Assembly: GCF_910592395.1 (NCBI RefSeq)
Contig: NC_088309.1
Location: 1,984,501 to 2,048,500 of the forward strand
Reading direction: 5' to 3'
From: Lineus longissimus
Taxonomy: Eukaryota > Nemertea > Pilidiophora > Heteronemertea > Lineidae
DNA: 64,000 nucleotides
A program made the translations under genes and the position numbers. The notes under the pieces were generated by a model, which worked only from the letters and a program-made list of their open reading frames with translations, had not been told where the DNA came from and did not search any database. Shown here piece by piece: positions 39,939-51,400 of this stretch (the stretch's first letter is position 1; every line of letters begins with the position of its first letter).

Positions 39939-42900
39939 AGCAACGGCCCTGCGCTGTAGACTACAGTACAATCAATATGATTCGGGCGGCAGTGAGAAGC
40001 AGGACTTCAACCTCAAATTGTCGGCAAAAGAAAGCAAAACCTTCAATCCTTCGCCACAGAAAATCCCAAGGGAAGGATCTTATATTCATGGGAAAGTAAG
40101 CAAGCCCTTAATCCAGCAGGCCTATGTCAACAGTTTGGAAACCGCCCCTACATTTACTTCGCCCGACGCTCGTTTTGACTGCGATTTCCAGCGCCTTTTC
40201 TAAGCCATTCTCCGATCAACGTTTGGTCGTGAAAAGTGCTATCCCGTGTGACCAACTTTCTTTATTCTAATTAAAACTTTTTTGGAGTCATTGCGGGCAT
40301 TAGGGTGACTTGTTTCCAAACATATGCACAATACCATGTATCCTGTCCTGGAGTTCAGGCTATAATTGCAACTAGTACCAGATAACCCCTGATCACCAAC
40401 GAATAACCACTCAAAACGCCACAAAATAAAACGACTAATAGAGGACATCATTATCTATGTCAAATTATGATTTGTCTGATTGTCTCTGCTCACCTTTTGC
40501 CCCCTAAAAAACAATGCCAAAATTTAAAATAATCAGGCAAAGGTTTGCCGACAATGTGTTGGTCCGGAGACAAATACCGTAACGAACTGGCCATCTAAAC
40601 CAGCGTCTCAGGGGATCAAGCAGTGAGAGAGATTGGCGGTTACCAGGGTAACATGAGCATTGTTGACCGATGAAATGTAACCACAAAGAAACATGTCATT
40701 CGGTGCAATTGATATCATGATTGAAAAAACGATAATGTATAAAAAAATGAAATTTAAATAAAGAATAGTTCTACAGTTTTGTCGAAAATGTTGTCTCCAT
40801 CTTTGGGTGTCACTGTGTCTTGATTATCCGGATCACCAATCGCCCGCAGAACCGACCGGACCAGTCGGTCGCTTTGTCGGCCAACTTTCTATAACTGTTT
40901 TCATAACAAACGCCGAAAACGAGTGTTGTCGGATTGTGCTTCGGGGTGTTTGCGCGCCATTCATGGCAATACTTCCTCGCTTTTCTTCCGAGTGTTTTCC
41001 TGCGAGCTCTAATCCCTTAGTCCTTGTTTCAACAAGTATTTCAACAATTTGACATAAAAGTGGACAAGTTCCCCGGGGTGAAGTTAGACATGATCTTTCC
41101 GGGGTGGTATTCTCGTTTCAGTGTTATTTCCAGTCATGCCAATGATGTATGGACCTCGTCAGGGATAAGTGCTCTGATCACTCGAGTGTGGTACGAGTGA
41201 TGACCATGTCGCGATGGTGGGAACTGTCCGATGGCCCTTGAGTCGGTTTGGCCAAGGCAGCCAGAGACCCTTGCCATGATCAATCCTAAAGCGCCCATTG
41301 AGACACGGACGGTGCGGCACGATTGCCTAAAGGTTTTACACCAAAAAGCTCTGTCCTGTATGTTAGAATTTATTTGTTGCCAACATCGTACTTTTAATCA
41401 AATGAGCCAAGATGTTTCAACATGGCGTCATAGAGACTGGTTGAAATTTACATGTAGCAACACACGTCTCGGCCGGATTCAAATAAACATACGCAGCATG
41501 CACCTCTGATCCGGTAACACTGGTTTGTTGTGGAAAAATCAACCGTGAAATTCGGCCTTGATTGAAAGAGAGATATCCATCTCTGGCGTGAAATATCGCA
41601 ATGATTACCAATTTTGTTCTTTTTGGGGGATTAGCGCAAAGAACTTCACGGCCTTTCCGATATGTGGGTCGCGAGCTGGCTATCCAACCAGGTCTGCACG
41701 CACGCGATGCTGTTGTCGGGGACTAGACCTGTCTGACCGGACGTATCGATAAAGAACCAACTTCCTGTGATTTCGTGAGGTTAAGGAGATTATTGAAAGG
41801 TTTGCTCTGAAAATCTTTTAAAGAATCTCTGTTGGAATTGGCGGGGTTTTCCTGCTCCTTGCATCAAAGGTAACCATGTACTCAGTTCTTGCCAAAAGTA
41901 ACATGTCCGTTGGTGTCCGTCTATAACGTTAAGTTTCGCCGAATTGATCGCACATCGTATTGGAAGATATATGAAAAAAGCTGCCTTTTCGTAACTCATG
42001 GTTTCGTTGTCTGTCAAAGGGATCACAGTGCCAATTGACTCGCACCCAGTCCCTTGCCCGGATAACGCAGAGAAAATCGGAGCAATTGCAAGACTGGCGG
42101 AGCGGCCTGGATCAGCTCTAAGCCGGCGCAGTTGTCCTGTCTATCTTGCCTATCATAGCCTGAACATCAATAGCCGCTTACGACCCCACTGGTCTCTAAA
42201 GCCAGGATTATAGGACACTGAAGCGATGGCTATGTCGGCTGCAGAAAAACCCAGCTCACATGTCAGTCTAATGAAGACGGATCGGGGTTTAATTTTAGGA
42301 CCGATTTCGCCAGTTTCTATAAAGGATGTTCACACCGTATGTTGGGAGATAAGATCGGTTGGATTTTGGCGGGATTTCCCCTGGGGCGATGGTGAATCTG
42401 CCCGGGCCCCTGTACCGGTATATCGTGGACATGTGCGCCTCACAGCGGGAGATAACACCTTCTGAACCATACAACCGTCGTACTTTCTAGCGGTGGACCC
42501 TGACTTTGACAACATTGTTCATGATCATTGAAAGACAACGGCCGAAACTAAAATATTTTGAGATATCTTGTCCTTGGTTTTGTTCACATCCGATGAAACT
42601 CATATCATATGACAGTCTAAAGTATTTAAGTGATCTGGCATTTTAGAACTAATTCTATAGCTTTAGTTTTGTATTTTGACAAATCCGAGTGATTCCAAAG
42701 GCTCTGTGAGTCGGTCTTTGTACCGAAGGAAAGACTCGAAAATAAAGCGGTCCGAAAGAACCACCGATGGTACAAATAAATTCACTTTTGTGTCGGCGCA
42801 CTGAATAGCAGTAAACCTTTTTATAGCTTTTATAGTATCAACTCAATACAAGATACTTCAATGCTTTGTTTCGTGGTTTTTATCTTGCAATAGCATGTCG

Positions 42901-43388
42901 GAATCGCAACCCTGTGAGGCTCTCCTCCACATGACTGCGTCAATGTTTTATTCGCCTCTGAAAGACCTATTGACTCGGGACGGCTTTGTTCGCCTCTGAC
43001 ATTCAGCGCGCCATTGAGAGCGCGCGTCGTCATGGAGCAATATTTGACTGGCAGGTAAACTCCGCCCATTCGACATGTCATAGGAAAACTTACAGCCTGG
43101 GATACATTTTCATGTTCTCTTGTGAGCAGACTGTACACCGTGTGGAGAGTAGCAAATTTTCAAGCGCCTGTCACATTCAAGTTTCGGGATACGTCGGTTT
43201 TTACAAAAATAGGGACTTACTAGTATTGAAAAGGACGGGACACCGGATTCCCAGAGCGTGCACATTGTTAACATTCTACATATCGTCTGCTACGGAAGCT
43301 CGGGTGGATGTTGGACATCAGTCGCGGTCGTGACTCGTTTTACCCTTGGTGTGACACGGGTAAAGCCAGCAAACTGGCGGTCAAAACC

Positions 43389-43558
43389 ATGGTCCACTGT
43401 GCTGGATGCGAAAGGCCGATACTGGATCGGTTTTTGCTCAATGTTCTGGACCGGGCTTGGCATGCTAAGTGCGTCCAGTGCGCGGACTGTAAGGCTAACC
43501 TGACTGAGAAATGTTTCAGCCGGGATGGCAAGCTTTATTGTAGGAATGACTTCTTCAG
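43389..43558 (+). CDS. Lhx1/5: Lhx1/5 (Lim1) coding exon 1: start and LIM domain 1
   Basis: First coding exon of a LIM-homeodomain transcription factor of the Lhx1/5 class. In animals this nuclear factor acts in gastrulation, head and neural patterning, and kidney or interneuron development. LIM domains bind the cofactor Ldb/CLIM and restrain the homeodomain. The exon encodes 56 residues plus two bases. It begins [20 protein letters not shown], the diagnostic N-terminus of this class. LIM1 zinc ligands are C4, C7, H25, C28, then C31, C34, C51, D54. The ATG at 43389 has a strong context (AAAACCATGG) and matches the family start. The in-frame ATG at 43308 would add 27 unlike residues in a poor context, so I rejected it. 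The exon ends in AG followed by GTGAGT at 43559, splitting Arg57 after its second base, at the family's usual LIM1/LIM2 border. Confidence 0.96.
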
Positions 43559-46500
43559 GTGAGTGTAGCTTCATTATCATCCGCATCATCTGCATGAATC
43601 CTTTTAATCATAATAGCAGATCTTTAAATTTACTGTGTCATCTGAAGTCTGGAGATGATGTCACTAGCAGGGTAGCATCATTGTCCACCGCGTCGTTAAT
43701 GTTCTTACACCGGGAGGCCCTGCTATAAAGACACAGAAAGCAAGAAACCAAAGCAAACTCATTCTTATCTTAGGACAAGTATCCTCAGAATGCAAAAGTG
43801 TTCCGCAAGATCATACTTTTCACTTGAATGGAAATCGTCAAAAGTAGAATCAGGCGTGCAGCGATATCAAGTTGGCCGTCACTATCTGCATCACGCCTGA
43901 GTAATTTCAGGACAGGCCTAAGTGAAACCAAATAGATGTCGAGGAAAGCTCAACATATCGTCTTAGGGCCGATTTGACGGTGCGGAATAGAGTGCCAGTA
44001 AAAAGCGTGCAGAAATCGCAAAAGAAAGGAATTTCGCCTGATATCAAAGTGATGTAAAGAAAAACAACTTAGTTTTGAATATAAATATATATATTAAGAC
44101 CCTATAATACAACCATGACAGTATACAGATTTTTTAATGAATTATACGTCACAATTTTGGGGAGATTTCTGATGATTTTGAGGCCGTTTTACCAACCTGT
44201 TGCAGTTGCAAAAAGTTGAGATCAAGATTAAAAACTTGGAACGTCAACATCAAAACATTAGCCTACTTCCTAGGTCTGGGAACATCAAGAGGGAAAATAA
44301 GGCAGAATCTCTCCTGCAATGTCATGCAATTTGTACTCAAGCAAGGGGCGTTTGTTCTAACTAATCGTGAGCCCGGGATCGTGATTTACGTCAGCGGCGG
44401 GTCTGTTCAAAAGGACCGAAAGACAACCTGCATATGGGGTGATACTTTCGAATAAAAGTGGCAATTTATACAGAAGTTACATGAATGTAAATAACATGTA
44501 TAAAGAACAAATTTATATTCAATCTAATTTAATCTAATTCAGTAAATTAACTTAATGATGACATAGTGGTTATGTGCCCGACTATTGAAGAATACGCTGG
44601 ATTTCACCATGTGTATTTATGCAACTCGTATATTAACGCAGTGATAGTTATGAAGTTACGGGACCCAGACATCAAAACTGTTGACAATTGCGTGACATAC
44701 TTAACCATGATATATAGGACCAGCATACAGCAGTTGAATCCAAAAGTGTCTACCACTACCGCATGATCATTTACCCTAATCAACTTATGACACTGACTGC
44801 AAATTATGACTCCAATGTTTCATCACTGTCAACGGTCAAATGAGATACGGGTTTTTGACCTTGTGCTCATTTTCCCATAAAATATCTAGTCTGGATATAT
44901 TGGCATACATGTAGGCCTAAAGCTTACTTGACTACTGATAGTTGGCGCAACACCAGCAACACGTATACATATATTTACAATGTTTTATGAACTTAATGAT
45001 ACACGTAAATCAAATCTGATGATTGAGAACTTCATCACCGGTGCACTCGATTGCCTCGGATAGACTTTTTCTTCCTTACCGAAATCCAGTTGGAACATGT
45101 TACAGAATGATGCCAGATGAATTGAGATCGGCGTGATTTAATTGCAGAAAATTCACATTTACATGGACATTGTAAACGCTTACAACAGGACTTTATAAAA
45201 CTACAATACTTTTAACACTTTTGTCTTTACTCTTGTGTCTAAATCTCGAGCCCCAAACCTCCTCGTTAAAACAAAGAGCAACATTTGTCATATGGACATG
45301 AAAGGCCAGAGTCAGCTGGGTGTAAGCTAATTGCGGGACATTGCATTTCTAACGTAATAAACTATTGCAACAGCAGTTGATAAAAGAAAAATAATTCTCT
45401 ATCCACATACCTAAATTTTTTAGTTGTTTACAATCAGTTTTGATAGCTATTTATTGCACTGAATCATGTGTACACTGATTTTAACAACCATGTACTCAGA
45501 TCAGTCCGGTAACAACTTCGAATTTACGATCAAATGCTGTGAAAATCCCTCTTCTCAATGTACAAAGCTAGCTGTGCATGCACTGGCTTTTGACACTGTG
45601 CACAACACAGGAACATGAGGAATGCAGTATTATTTTGTCCCGTCATCACAACTGATGTAACTTGTTGTCTTTGGCACACAATATTATGAGCAACAAGTCT
45701 TAAATGATTAATAAGTCTGCAATCATGATCTAATAATCAATTGATTCCTTCAGACCAGTCTTTTATTGAAATATTAATGCATTGTTTTTGCAAATTGAAC
45801 AAACTCGCCTTAAGATACCATGTTTGAAGTACTTTGTCTTGGTTGAAATCGTCAGCAACATTTGCAGGATATGTTTCAAAATAATTTAGTGCGAGTTTTC
45901 ATGCGATTGCAAAACACTAACGCTTTTGTCTATTCCGAGCTATTTAGTTTGATAAATAAATACATCGCCACTCATTCTGTTCCCGTTTAAAATTTGAATT
46001 TTGAGAACATTGATCTTCAGCCGCGTGCATGTATGTATACACTAATTGTTACAAATTATTATTTTTTGAATATGCCATCTCGTAGTACACATAAATCTGC
46101 AAAATAAAATCATATGGATTCAGAAATTTGAAAGGAATGAAACTATTAGAATGATATTCATATGATAATAGTTCGATATTATGAGCCTTTTTTGAAGAAA
46201 TTAGCCCGAATAATCTAGGTTCATTTACGGAATGTGTGCTTAGATTGGGAACTTAGCCATATATTGTCACAAAACTGGTCATCTTCGAAAGTCAGGAAGG
46301 TTCTTTGATCATAAACTCGTAAATCTGAACGGACCTGTCCCATGGAGCACCTTCCCCCTCCCCGGGGAAGAAGATGATATGGATGCGCGTTCTCCAGCGC
46401 TCAACTCGTTAGAGTCGACAGTTTGATGGACGAGGCAGCGTCTGTGAAGAGACGATAATCCCCACGGATTTGTCCCGGGGCGAATTAGGGAATCAATGGC

Positions 46501-48294
46501 CGATTAGGACCATCATTTATACTGGTCACCTTCACTCATTACCTGAATGATAATCACTGGATTCATTTCATGTAATAATTTGGCAGATTCTGATTTCGTT
46601 TCAGTCAAATAACGAGCAGTTTTTCTGTAACTAATAATGACTCTGGCTGAACATAGTTCTATATTACTGTGTATACCTTCAACATTTGTGTATGCCCGCA
46701 CACTGTGAGCAAACTTGACCAAAGAAGACTACTAACGAAGTGTTTCGTACAGAAAGATTAAAACAAAGTTGATATTTCTTAATACAACAACATATTTCTT
46801 CATACAGCCGCAAAACTGAAATTTGAACATTGACCCAAGTAGGTGCGCCATGAAAATTTCTGAGCGAGAAAAATCTGGTACCGGTAGTCTTCTGGTACTA
46901 GTAGGCCCTTATATGTCAATGTCTAAAATCACCAACTCTGGTAAATATCATCTGGACATTACAAACAACAAAATCTGTTGGTACACCGATCCAGTTTTGA
47001 AACTGACTTGAATAAAACCATTCTTTCAATGACATCCTACTCATGGGTCGTGATCCAACCATTTCCAAGCGATATAGTTACAACTTTGCGGAAGAAATAG
47101 GATCCGGATCTTTTGTGGACCTCTGTCGTCGTTCCGTTGCTGGAAAACCTTACCACTGGCATGGCTGGTTAGTGAAAGTCGCTCCAAACGCATGACACCA
47201 TGCATCGTGTCCGATCAGCTCCGCGGACGTGAGAACTCCTTCGGGACAACTGGGATAAGAAGCACTTCCTTCAAACCCAGGCAACTGAGAACTTAACCAC
47301 TCGAGCTTCGGTCAGTTGTGACACCAGCGAACCCCGCACACCACCGCTTTTGTCCAAGATGATCAAAGCCTACGGGCCGCTGATCCACTTTCCACACGGC
47401 GCAAGTGACCGACCAAGTGGTGCTTTGGTGCGCTGAACCAGTGACCCCATACACCCACTAGTGGATTCAGGCTTGCTGCCCTGCCATCAACACAAAATTC
47501 GTCCTGCTACACTTCACGCATTTTCTAGTCGGAAGCGACTCTTTGATTGGAGGATTTAATCCATTCTTGTCGTTCGGTGTATAATAGTGACCACTCAATC
47601 ACTGTAAAGTGAATTTTTAAAAAATACGTTTTACTGCGCAAATTATATGGGACAAAAACTTGTGAAGTCGTACGCTTATGGCTAGATGTCGCCAAGATTA
47701 AAAGTACTCGTAGGCCTGTATTCCTACTAACTCGTATTGGGCCATCACCCATGTCAGCCGGAGTCTTCTTTAGCTAGTGCTACCCCCTGATTTAGTCCTT
47801 TGCTGATGTCATAACATTATCGCACTCTCTGTTTGTTGTTACTTTCTAATAAAAAATTATGAAATTTTATTTCAGCACAAATCATCATATATACAAAAAA
47901 ATTTCGTGTTAAAGTAAATATGGCTCAACATGCAGACTCATTCATGGAGGTTTCACTAGACTTAACTGGGAATTAATCTGCATCTGATTACAACTGGCAT
48001 ACCGGAACATGAATTCAGCATTTCACATCACATGAAGTTGATCCAACATTTGAGACATATTCATACATATTCGTCGTGTCCGACCTATTTTACCATCAAT
48101 GAATACTTTGATATTTATTCATAGTGTTCGTCGGCAGCTGGCATTTGTTTGGTGTCTGATCGCTGCTTCTCATAAATTGCTTCACATCTATGTGGCATTT
48201 ATTGATATTCAGGCTCCATAATATATTTTATTTTGTTGTCAGAAATAATTCGAAAAAGGAGAGGATTTTAAGAAATAAATCAGGAAAATTGTAT

Positions 48295-48420
48295 CAATGG
48301 GTGATATGAATAAAGAGTAGTAAATGCTTTTATCTAAAACTCCACGTACATTTACACTTGGCCTCTCTGTACAAAATTGAAGTAAAAGCATTTGCTAGTC
48401 TTTATTCATATCACCCAATG
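48295..48420. mobile_element. MITE-like 126-bp inverted repeat
   Basis: Two 38-bp arms, 48295-48332 and 48383-48420, are reverse complements at 35 of 38 positions and share GGGTGATATGAATAAAG. They enclose a 50-bp spacer. Size, long terminal arms and lack of coding sequence suggest a small non-autonomous foldback or MITE-type element in Lhx1/5 intron 1. I see no clear target-site duplication beside the outer ends, so the element limits or class are uncertain. It could instead be a local inverted duplication or a transcribed hairpin, since the intron is transcribed with the gene. Confidence 0.6.
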
Positions 48421-51400
48421 GCCTTGCCGTACTGCTGTAAGCGCCATTTTACCGTCGCTTTCTTTTGAACACTGCATTAGTTCCTGTAACACCAATTGGC
48501 AGCTCAAAACACTGGAACACCGCTAGAACAGTTTAAAAATACATGAACTGGAACCGGTATACAAACTGAAAACATCAGGACACTTACGATACAGAAAGAT
48601 GTTGCCGGACGTAAAGCTGCGTTCCTCTAAAATAGGCCTATAATTCACTTTAGAGGGTGCGGGACCAGTAAGCAAACAAATAAAAATGTGGCCTTGTTTC
48701 ATGATGCATTGTACTTCCATTGATCTCAACTATTAATGAACGCGCAATGTGCCGTGTCAGTCTCCAACAGCTGGGCTGCAACAGGTTCCACAGCAGGTTC
48801 AGAGAAAAGGGACAAATGAATAATATCTGACACTGCCATGACTGCGGTTAGTTGATAATAAAATGTATTCTTGTTTATATATCGAATATTAACTCGTGAA
48901 AGTCTATGTATGTACACAGCTATTGCATAAAAGGTTTTGTGAAACAACGGGGAAACTAAAAGGCCGTGTGTGTGGGATTTTTCACGGTTAAATGTATATT
49001 ACACTACTCATTAATTTGCACGATGCATACAAAACTATAACTCTGAAATTTGAACAATAAAGACTTTTGATATTTTTGTTATTGCGCATGGCCCAAATGA
49101 TTCTGTGCAAACATAACACAGAAATGTTTGTTTACCCAGACTTCCTTCCGTTACGTCATCTCCGCACCGATTCATCAACCAATCAGAGCCAACTGGCCAC
49201 CAAAACAACGGGGCGAAATTCCGGTGGTACAGTACTACTGATCCACTAAATGGCGCACAATGAACGAAATTGTCATGCAAGGCTGTGCAGCTAATTTAGA
49301 GCTGGGGTTCATAAATTTGCTGGCCATGACTGCCAAAGCTTAACAGATGAGTTTTTAATCGCTCATTGGTGTGTTATGGTATTATTCTTGCTTCTGTGGT
49401 TTCATTGAGCAAACCGGGGTTTTTGTCCATAATATTTTGACTCGCCTGTAAAGCTCGGCTGCAAGGCTGACCGAGATTATTGTGAACATCAGATGCATTG
49501 ATTTCTGTACAGTTGGCATTATGATTTACTGCATAGAAATTACCGTAAATCAAGTATAACCGAATCCTGGTGAATTTCAGGTCGTGTAATCATTCATTTT
49601 GTTACTGGTACATGTGCATGAATTTCATGGGATTTATTTACATACTGAAAAACCCTTGGCCAAACAATACAACATCACACGAATATCTAACCAGAAGTAC
49701 ACTACATGTACAAATACTTACATCACATATACGAAAATATTTTTTTTAAAATCTAATTTATCAAATGTTGTGTAGGCCTAATTAAATTCCGATAAAATGT
49801 AGGATGGAATAATTCGCAGTGACTCACAATACATCTAAACAACTCGCTTGTTTTTCACCAACTAAACGGGTGTTTCATTCTGTCCAAAACCAGGATAAAT
49901 TTCTGATGTGGCTCCTCTCTTACGTGGCCGTATTAGCTATTTCTTACATGCTGTTTTACGTGAGAGTCTGTCGCACATACCCAGTTACCCAAAAATAATG
50001 TTCACGATGTGCATGTGCCACCAAAACGGACGTAAAAATAGCTGACGGGAATCATTACTGTCATGTAAGAACAGGCACAGCGAGATATTAAGTTTTTTTA
50101 TCGTTCTTAAAAATCTCAGTCTCGAAAACTTAATTTTTGCAAATGATTCCAAAGAAATTTTCGCCCAGCGGGTGAAGGTAAACTTTAGTTTCACTCTGTG
50201 GTATGGATTGCTTGTGCGAGTATGGATGTGTGCTGTGCACCAGTCGGTTCCCGCGGTCTTCTCGACACCTTGTTTAATTACAATAGATCAGATTCCACTA
50301 TCAAGATCCAAGGAGGAATAACCAAGCTGGAAAATAGGACCAATGTGCCAAGTTTAACAAAAAAATAAGGTACACAGTTTTCCTTAGTAACTAGTTTGAG
50401 AGTGTTGTACTAATTGCGTGATAATTAAGAAATCGACACAGATGTTTGGAATAATTTGAACCTCTCTCTCCCGGGTGAGATTTCCCCTATCATCGCTTCA
50501 CACCTGTCCCCGCCGCCATGACAGGAAGCTAGGTATGAGGTAAGGTTTTTACCCTATTCCTGACTTCCGGGTGGCCGTACGTCCATCTTGACTTGTCAGC
50601 TGCCTTCGGTGCCAAATCGGCAGCGAGACCCATGGATTTACCTTCTTTCGCACTCGCACTTTTTTCCCCGTCGATATCTTGTTCCGAGGAAAAAATAAGT
50701 TATTCAAAGTTGGCCTTCCAATAAACTTCCAATGAAATTCTACCCGTATGTCAATCAACAATTTCTTAACAATTTAGGTAAGGTTGGGTAAACGTCAGCT
50801 ATAATATTGCATGCATAGCCTTTTATTCATCTTTTTCTCCGTAATATAAAACAATTTATACCTGCACAATTTTTTATGATAATTTGACCGCCAGCGGACA
50901 CCTCCCTCAAAAGCAAAGCTTTGGTTGCTGTGAAGGCAATACAAATGTACCGGTAGATTAAAATATCAAAATATCACCCACGTAAACACAATGAATGTGG
51001 GTTCTTTTAATACGTTTTGTTTACCTTCATGTTTTTCCGAAGATTTCATAACCCAGCATGAACACATAATTTCAGCAATACTTGTACATTTACATGGCGT
51101 TCCTGTCATCCTTCTCACCGATCATCGTTACGATCAAATAACTTTTGCTTTCTGACCAAGCACTTTTCACCGATTCTCCAAGCAAAAATCCTTGAGCCTT
51201 GCTACAAATCGTGATATTTGATGGGTGACTAGTTCGAGCTCCTTCCACCCTCAAGAGAGCGAGCTCTGATAATTTCATTGAGATTGAGTTTCCAACAACT
51301 CACCGCAGCCGCAGCTCGCGTTTCCTTGGGGCATTGTGCGCCAATAGCTAAAGGCAGAACCATTGTTGCAGCATGATATCAGCCTACTCCAGGATAGATG

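Larger units (their letters stand above)
33106..43388. other. Upstream region of Lhx1/5 (5' flank and 5' UTR)
   Basis: No coding gene recognised in the 10.3 kb before the Lhx1/5 start codon. The 5' UTR and promoter must lie in its right-hand part unless there are upstream non-coding exons. No clear TATA box is placed correctly. A CpG-containing stretch around 42970-43060 (GCGCGCC, GAGCGCGCGTCGTC, TCCGCCC) is the best candidate for a core promoter. An upstream ATG at 43308 is in frame with the main start. The region also contains a 19-C tract and a 29-bp palindrome. Confidence 0.5.

Noticed and set aside
43308-43388. 27-residue N-terminal extension of Lhx1/5 from an upstream in-frame ATG
   Set aside because: Poor start context, no similarity to the family, and the main ATG at 43389 has a strong context and gives the conserved MVHCAGC start.
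43850-43900. Inverted repeat TCAGGCGTG / CACGCCTGA
   Set aside because: Arms are only 9 bp with a 33-nt loop, which is expected by chance in a window this size.
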